NCBI RefSeq assembly: GCF_025118155.1
Contig: NW_026251418.1
Coordinates: 62,001-126,000 of the forward strand
DNA length: 64,000 nucleotides
Direction: 5' to 3'
Source: Cokeromyces recurvatus
Taxonomy: Eukaryota; Mucoromycota; Mucoromycetes; Mucorales; Mucoraceae
In this document: positions 59,763 to 64,000 of the stretch, one piece after another
How positions within the stretch are numbered: the stretch's first letter is position 1
Layout: each line of letters starts with the position of its first letter
Program-made: the position numbers and the translations under genes
Notes under the pieces: generated by a model
Database searches by the model: none
The model's input: the letters and a program-made list of their open reading frames with translations, nothing else
Told to the model about the DNA's origin: nothing

Positions 59763-60083
59763 AATGAAAGAGTATTCAACTATTTATTACATAATAATAT
59801 CAGGGTTCAAACAATAAAACAAACACGCTTAAACTTTAAAAGACCCTCCCTTTTTTCTTTTGACATATTTTATAGAAATAGGATTCAATTGTATATACAA
59901 TGCTGTTACTATAAAATTCCTTTTAAAACATGAAATTTTTTGGATTTATCAATACTGGACAGCGTAATTGATAAATATTATCAAAATTATACAGTTTTCA
60001 TAAACATGTTCACTTATTTCTTTCTTTAATACTTGTGATGGAATAATAATAAAATTTACAAATTAGGAAACAATAAGTGAGTG
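59763..60083. other. Convergent spacer TMX / bHLH
   Basis: 321 bp holding the 3' ends of both genes; no coding signal. Confidence 0.5.
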
Positions 60084-61917
60084 TCATTCTTCTTCTTCTT
60101 CTTCTTCTTCTTTATTACTATTTTCTTCTAACCAACGTTTTTTCACTTCTCGTTCCTTTTCAGCTTTTTCTTTCTTCTCCTCTTCTGTTTCTTCAGGTAA
60201 CCCAAGCTGTCGACGTAACCTTCTTAACTCCTCATTCATTTTCTTTTCTTTTTCATCTTTTTCTCTATTTTCCTTTTTTAACCGTAAAATATATTCATAT
60301 GCATGTTGTAATAAAACAACTTTACTCATCTGTTTTACATCCTTTTCCTTTTCTCTACGCAATTCCTCATCATCTTCACTACCGTTAGCCAGGATGGCTT
60401 CCATGATTTCTGAACGTAATGAATCAAAGCTCTGCTTAAGAGTATCACGTCGCTTTTGCTCTGCTGCTTTATGCGCAGATCGTCGTGTTTCAAGACCTGA
60501 TTGAATCGTTGTTGCTGAGGCAGGGGAAAATAAATCAATGCCTAATAAGCTCTTCACGACTTTACCACTCCCTTCTTTTAAATTTTCATAGTTAGATTTA
60601 GCTGTCAGAATGGCACGTGCTGCTTCTTCTTCAATGCTCGAAAGTCGTTTACCATTAGGTTGAAGTGATGGTGAAATAAGGGGTTTAAGAGCTCGAGGTG
60701 AAGGCTGTAAGGCTCGAGGTGATGGCTGTAAAGCATGAGGTGACAGTAATGATTTGTTTGGTGATAGCCCTGGTGACAATCCTGGAGAAAGTCCTGGTGA
60801 TTGTTTAACAATTGGACGTCGACGCTTTTTACTTTTAACAGGAGGCTGTAGGATGGCAGCAGGTAAAACAGGCATATGGTCAACAGCTGTCGTGGATGAT
60901 GATGATGATGATGACGACGATGTCGACGATGACGATAAATTATTAGAAGCGGGTAGTGGGGCTTGTGTACTGGCTTGAGTGTTTGTTACACCACCTAGTT
61001 TCATTAATAATGAGGGAGTAGCTGGTGCAATAAATCCGCTATTTGTGCTATTATTTGTTTTTGATTGAGATTTATTGATAAAGGTTGTACGAGGAGTCAT
61101 TGGTTTTAACGCAAGTGGACTACTACCTATTTTCTCACTAGTAGGTTGCGGACTAGTTGTAAAAGGTGTTGAAACAACCACTTTTGTTTGTTGTGATTTA
61201 TTTTTATTACTGTTTAAAATAGGTGAGGATCTTAGCTGATTATGCATATTTTTAAGCTGTTGCTGTTGCCTTTCAATAAAGGCGAGTTTTTGTTGTAAAA
61301 TAGACGATTGCTCCATTGTAGAAAAAGGATTTAAAGCGGGGGATGTTAAAGGTGAAAATGTTGACATAGTATCATGATTAGTATTATTTGATAATGCTTG
61401 ATAATTATTATATGTAGGTGCTATAGCAGGAGATACTAATGGTGTAAAAAATTCCTAAAGAAAATACAAAGTTGGTGAATTACTTTTTTTTTTTTAAACT
61501 GGTATTTACATCTTCATCGACAAAGTCATCTAGAGAAAAATTAGTTGATGATATGGGATGTTGTAAAGGGGTAGTATAAACATTCATTGTAGTATTATTT
61601 TGCTGTTGTGCAATTTGTAATGGAGACATGTTACTAAATTCAGGATTGTAGCTAGATAGAGCACTACTTCCTGTAAAATTACTATTGTTCACATCTGGAC
61701 TTAACTGAGGTATATTCACGATTGATCCATTATGACCTTGTAAATTATTGTCTTGAATAATAAAATTAAGTAAATCCTCATTATTGCTATGGGTTGACAT
61801 GGATGTTGCATCATTAAATGTTAAATTATTTTGATTATTATTGCTGTTTAAGTGAAAATATGTCTGTTTATGTATATTATTATTAGTATCCTGAATATAA
61901 GAAGATGTAAGATCCAT
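60084..61917 (-). CDS. Basic helix-loop-helix (leucine zipper) transcription factor
   Basis: Start at 61917 (MDLTSSYIQDTNNNIHKQ). A small intron (about 61456-61503) joins DFVDEDV to EFFTPLVSPAIAPTYNNYQA. A long Pro/Ser/Asn/Gln-rich N-terminal region includes repeated SPGLSPGLSPGLSP and PSPRALQPSPRALQPSP units and a Ser(12) tract. The bHLH is SAHKAAEQKRRDTLKQSFDSL, a basic region with the His-x3-Glu-x3-Arg E-box contact pattern, then a helix-loop-helix with an acidic loop (SEDDEELRREKEKD). The second helix SKVVLLQHAYEYILRLKK runs directly into a heptad of Lys/Glu/Leu (leucine-zipper-like). A Glu run closes the protein. The class resembles MYC/MAX/USF-type E-box (CACGTG) binders; the target is not known. 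Confidence 0.88.
60713..60800 (-). repeat. SPGL / SPRALQP protein repeats in the bHLH gene
   Basis: Tandem near-identical codon blocks encode three SPGL units and three PSPRALQP-like units. At the DNA level they are 12-15-bp and 24-bp repeats. Confidence 0.85.
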
Positions 61918-62243
61918 AATTAAAAGTGAATTATAAAGAAAAGATGCAGTTTATTGAAAGGGTTTTGTTTTTTTTTTTTGTTTTTTTGTTTTTTTGTACA
62001 ATAGATAATGATTGGTTCAAATAAGTGTTATAGATGAATGGTGTGCACTTAGTAGATATAGTCCATCTTTCCATTTTGAACGACGCGCAACAATCTTCTT
62101 TTCCTTCTTTTATTTTCAATAACATTCTCGAACGTTACAAAAAAAAAAAAAGGCTCTTTTGCATTATTCTTATTACTTTATATAATTAATACCTTTTTTA
62201 TTTTATTTCTTAACTTGTATTTTTATTATTCATTATATAAAAG
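61918..62243. promoter_or_regulatory. Divergent promoter bHLH / Edc3
   Basis: 326 bp between the two start codons, with T/G mononucleotide tracts near 61971-61995 and an A12 run near 62139. It should drive both genes. Confidence 0.5.
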
Positions 62244-62620
62244 ATGGCGGAAGCATATTCAGGCTTAAAAGTATTTGTTTTATTACATTCCGGTATTAAA
62301 TTAGACGGTATTGTTTCCCAAGTGTTTCCTTCTAGTCATCAAATGACCTTAAAAGATGGTAAAAAGAAACTGAGTAAAAGAAAAACTCTTTTATTCATAT
62401 TAGTATTAAAAATTACATATTAGTTACTTTACACATACCTGGACAACTTCCTCATTTTACACCTATTTACGGTGTTATTGGAAAGGATATTAAAGATCTT
62501 CAAGTGCTTGCACCAACAACGCCCAATGTACAACAAACGTTACCAATAGATAATCACATACTTGATCAAATACCTTCTTCACACCCACCAACAAAGGTAT
62601 ATTTAAAAACGAAAGCATGA

Positions 62621-62652
<32 letters not shown>

Positions 62653-63988
62653 GTTTCTTTCTAATATATTAAACCATATCATAAAAAGACTGTAACGACT
62701 ATTAAATCAACTTCAAAAAGTAAAGTAAAGACATATTCATAAAAAGAAAAAAAAAAAAGAAATAATTCATTTTTTCTTTTTAGCTCGAAAAACAAAGCAA
62801 CAAACAAATAATTGTCGAAAGAAGAATGGCTGGGCTGGTGAAGATGTAAATATATTTAGAGAAGAAGAATTTGACTTTCAAAAGAATTTAGATATGTTTG
62901 ACAAGGCAAAAGTATTTGCAGAGATTAGTGTAAATTAAGTCAAATATATATTATTATTGTCCTTTTTTTAATTATTATTAAATTAAGGAATCAGATGAAA
63001 CTGCACCAGAAGATTTATTAGTGACTTTAAATCGATTGCCTCAAAAGAATCAAACTCATTTATTACCTACAGAGAATGTGTTAGGTGTAGAACGTGTACC
63101 TCTTTACGATATGACTACAACACGGCACAATAATAAATCAAAAGATAAAAAGAGACAATCGGTCAAGATTGTTACTGCTCAAAATGGAAATATTCAATGT
63201 TCTGCAATGACTCCACTTCAAATGACTCAAGTAGAACATGAATGTGATAAAAAGATCATTCAGATGAATCAAAAATCATGCTTTGAGGATGTCGTTATGG
63301 AGAATGGAGGTCGAGGTGCTGCTTTATTAGTCTTGCAAATCTTAAATCGTATGAATATTGTATCTTCTCCTTCCATTGTTATCATGGTTGGACAGCACGA
63401 TAAAAAGGGGTGTGTTGGATTAGTGGCTGCACGTCATTTAATCAATCATGGATGTCATGTGACAGTTTGTATAGAATCAGGTATAACGAGTGATGCTACA
63501 TTACAATATGAAATAGCAGCAAGACGGTATGGAGCTCGTGTCTGTCATCATATTCAAGAATTAGGTGATAGTTATGACTTGGTGATGGATGCAATAGTAG
63601 AGATTGAAGAGATGAGTCATAGCATCTATGATATGATAGATTGGGTAAATGATCAATCTAAGCCAGTACTTTCAATTGATTTCCCTAGTGGTGTAGATGC
63701 AACTACAGGTAAATAGAATAGAATATATGAAGAAGATAGAGTCATGGAGGATTAACTCTTACTATTATGAATACAGGTATACCTTATCAACCTGAATACG
63801 TTATTCATCCAAACTGGACTTTATGTCTTGGTGCACCTAAAACAGGCTGTAAATCACATGAGATTACAGGAGATTTATATTTAGTAGATATTGGTATACC
63901 CAGACTATGTTGGAAACATATTAGTGTCAAAGGGAATATGGTACCATGGGGTGCTGATTTTTTAATAGCCTTGGAATATGATAAATAA
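62244..63988 (+). CDS. EDC3: Enhancer of mRNA decapping 3 (Edc3)
   Basis: Scaffold of P-bodies that binds Dcp2. Start at 62244 (MAEAYSGLKVFVLLHSGIKL). The N-terminal LSm-like domain continues DGIVSQVFPSSHQMTLKDV across an intron, then PGQLPHFTPIYGVIGKDIKD. The middle linker contains the FDF-like motif NIFREEEFDFQKNLDMFDK, which binds the Dhh1 helicase. The C-terminal YjeF_N Rossmann domain reads CFEDVVMENGGRGAALL, VIMVGQHDKKGCVGLVAARH, TVCIESGI, DAIVEIEEMSH, VLSIDFPSGVDATTG, CLGAPKTGCKS and LYLVDIGIPRLCWKH. It ends with TAA at 63986-63988, 12 bp from the window end. A T29 run is in the second intron (62624-62652). Confidence 0.95.
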
Positions 63989-64000
63989 TAATAAAGAGTA

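Overview
The window looks like nuclear DNA of a filamentous early-diverging fungus, most likely a Mucoromycotina (mucoralean) species. It is very AT-rich, and genes are packed on both strands and cut by many short introns with GTAAGT/GTATGT-like donors. Every recognisable protein is a fungal or general eukaryotic housekeeping or signalling protein. Homopolymer runs of 30-42 A or T are frequent in introns and spacers. No bacterial-type operons, rRNA genes or CRISPR arrays are visible. Species cannot be named from sequence alone.

Layout. 1-6.5 kb (mostly +): 3' part of a Pbs2-like MAPKK, a Ypt6/Rab6 GTPase, a SurE-type phosphatase, a PP6/Sit4 phosphatase catalytic subunit, then a tRNA-Ala(UGC) on -. 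6.5-12.2 kb is gene-poor and holds a 2.95-kb element bounded by inverted repeats with palindromic subterminal repeats. 12.2-19.2 kb: an FHA-less CHFR-type RING ligase (+), a secreted PLC-X-like protein ending in RDEL (-), a decayed coding relic whose internal stops are all TAG or TGA, and poly(A) polymerase (+). 19.4-25.2 kb (-): a Ste11-type MAPKKK and a RhoGAP-fold/Msb1-like protein. 25.2-27.7 kb: another decayed region. 27.7-31.4 kb (+): Dbp5 and a HAD hydrolase. 31.5-40.5 kb (-): a small secreted cysteine-rich protein, a broken ORF, a TALE homeobox factor and a kinesin-4-like motor. 41-42.4 kb (-): ribosomal protein uL4. 42.7-52.3 kb (+): an AMSH-like JAMM deubiquitinase, DDB1 and a PRC1/Ase1/MAP65 protein. 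52.5-58.8 kb (-): a possible unassigned gene, Pmp3 and Ski3. 58.9-64 kb: a TMX-like thioredoxin (+), a bHLH factor (-) and Edc3 (+).

The genes do not form one pathway. Several themes recur: mRNA 3'-end formation, export and decay (Pap1, Dbp5, Ski3, Edc3); MAPK signalling (Pbs2-like and Ste11-like, which act in one cascade in other fungi); ubiquitin biology (CHFR-like, AMSH, DDB1); and mitotic spindle and cell-division functions (PRC1/Ase1, kinesin-4, CHFR-like, PP6). Four gene pairs are divergent and may share promoters: uL4/AMSH, Ski3/TMX, bHLH/Edc3 and PLC-like/Pap1.

The most unusual material is in the gene-poor stretches. These are the palindrome-bounded element at 6.9-9.8 kb, the TAG/TGA-only relic at 16.0-16.5 kb, the decayed minus-strand coding at 25.9-27.45 kb, and two short genes or gene candidates spread over exons too small to stand out as ORFs (31.5-32.1 kb and 52.6-53.1 kb). 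Exon joins were inferred by eye from reading frame, splice signals and family conservation, so individual boundaries may be off by a few bases.
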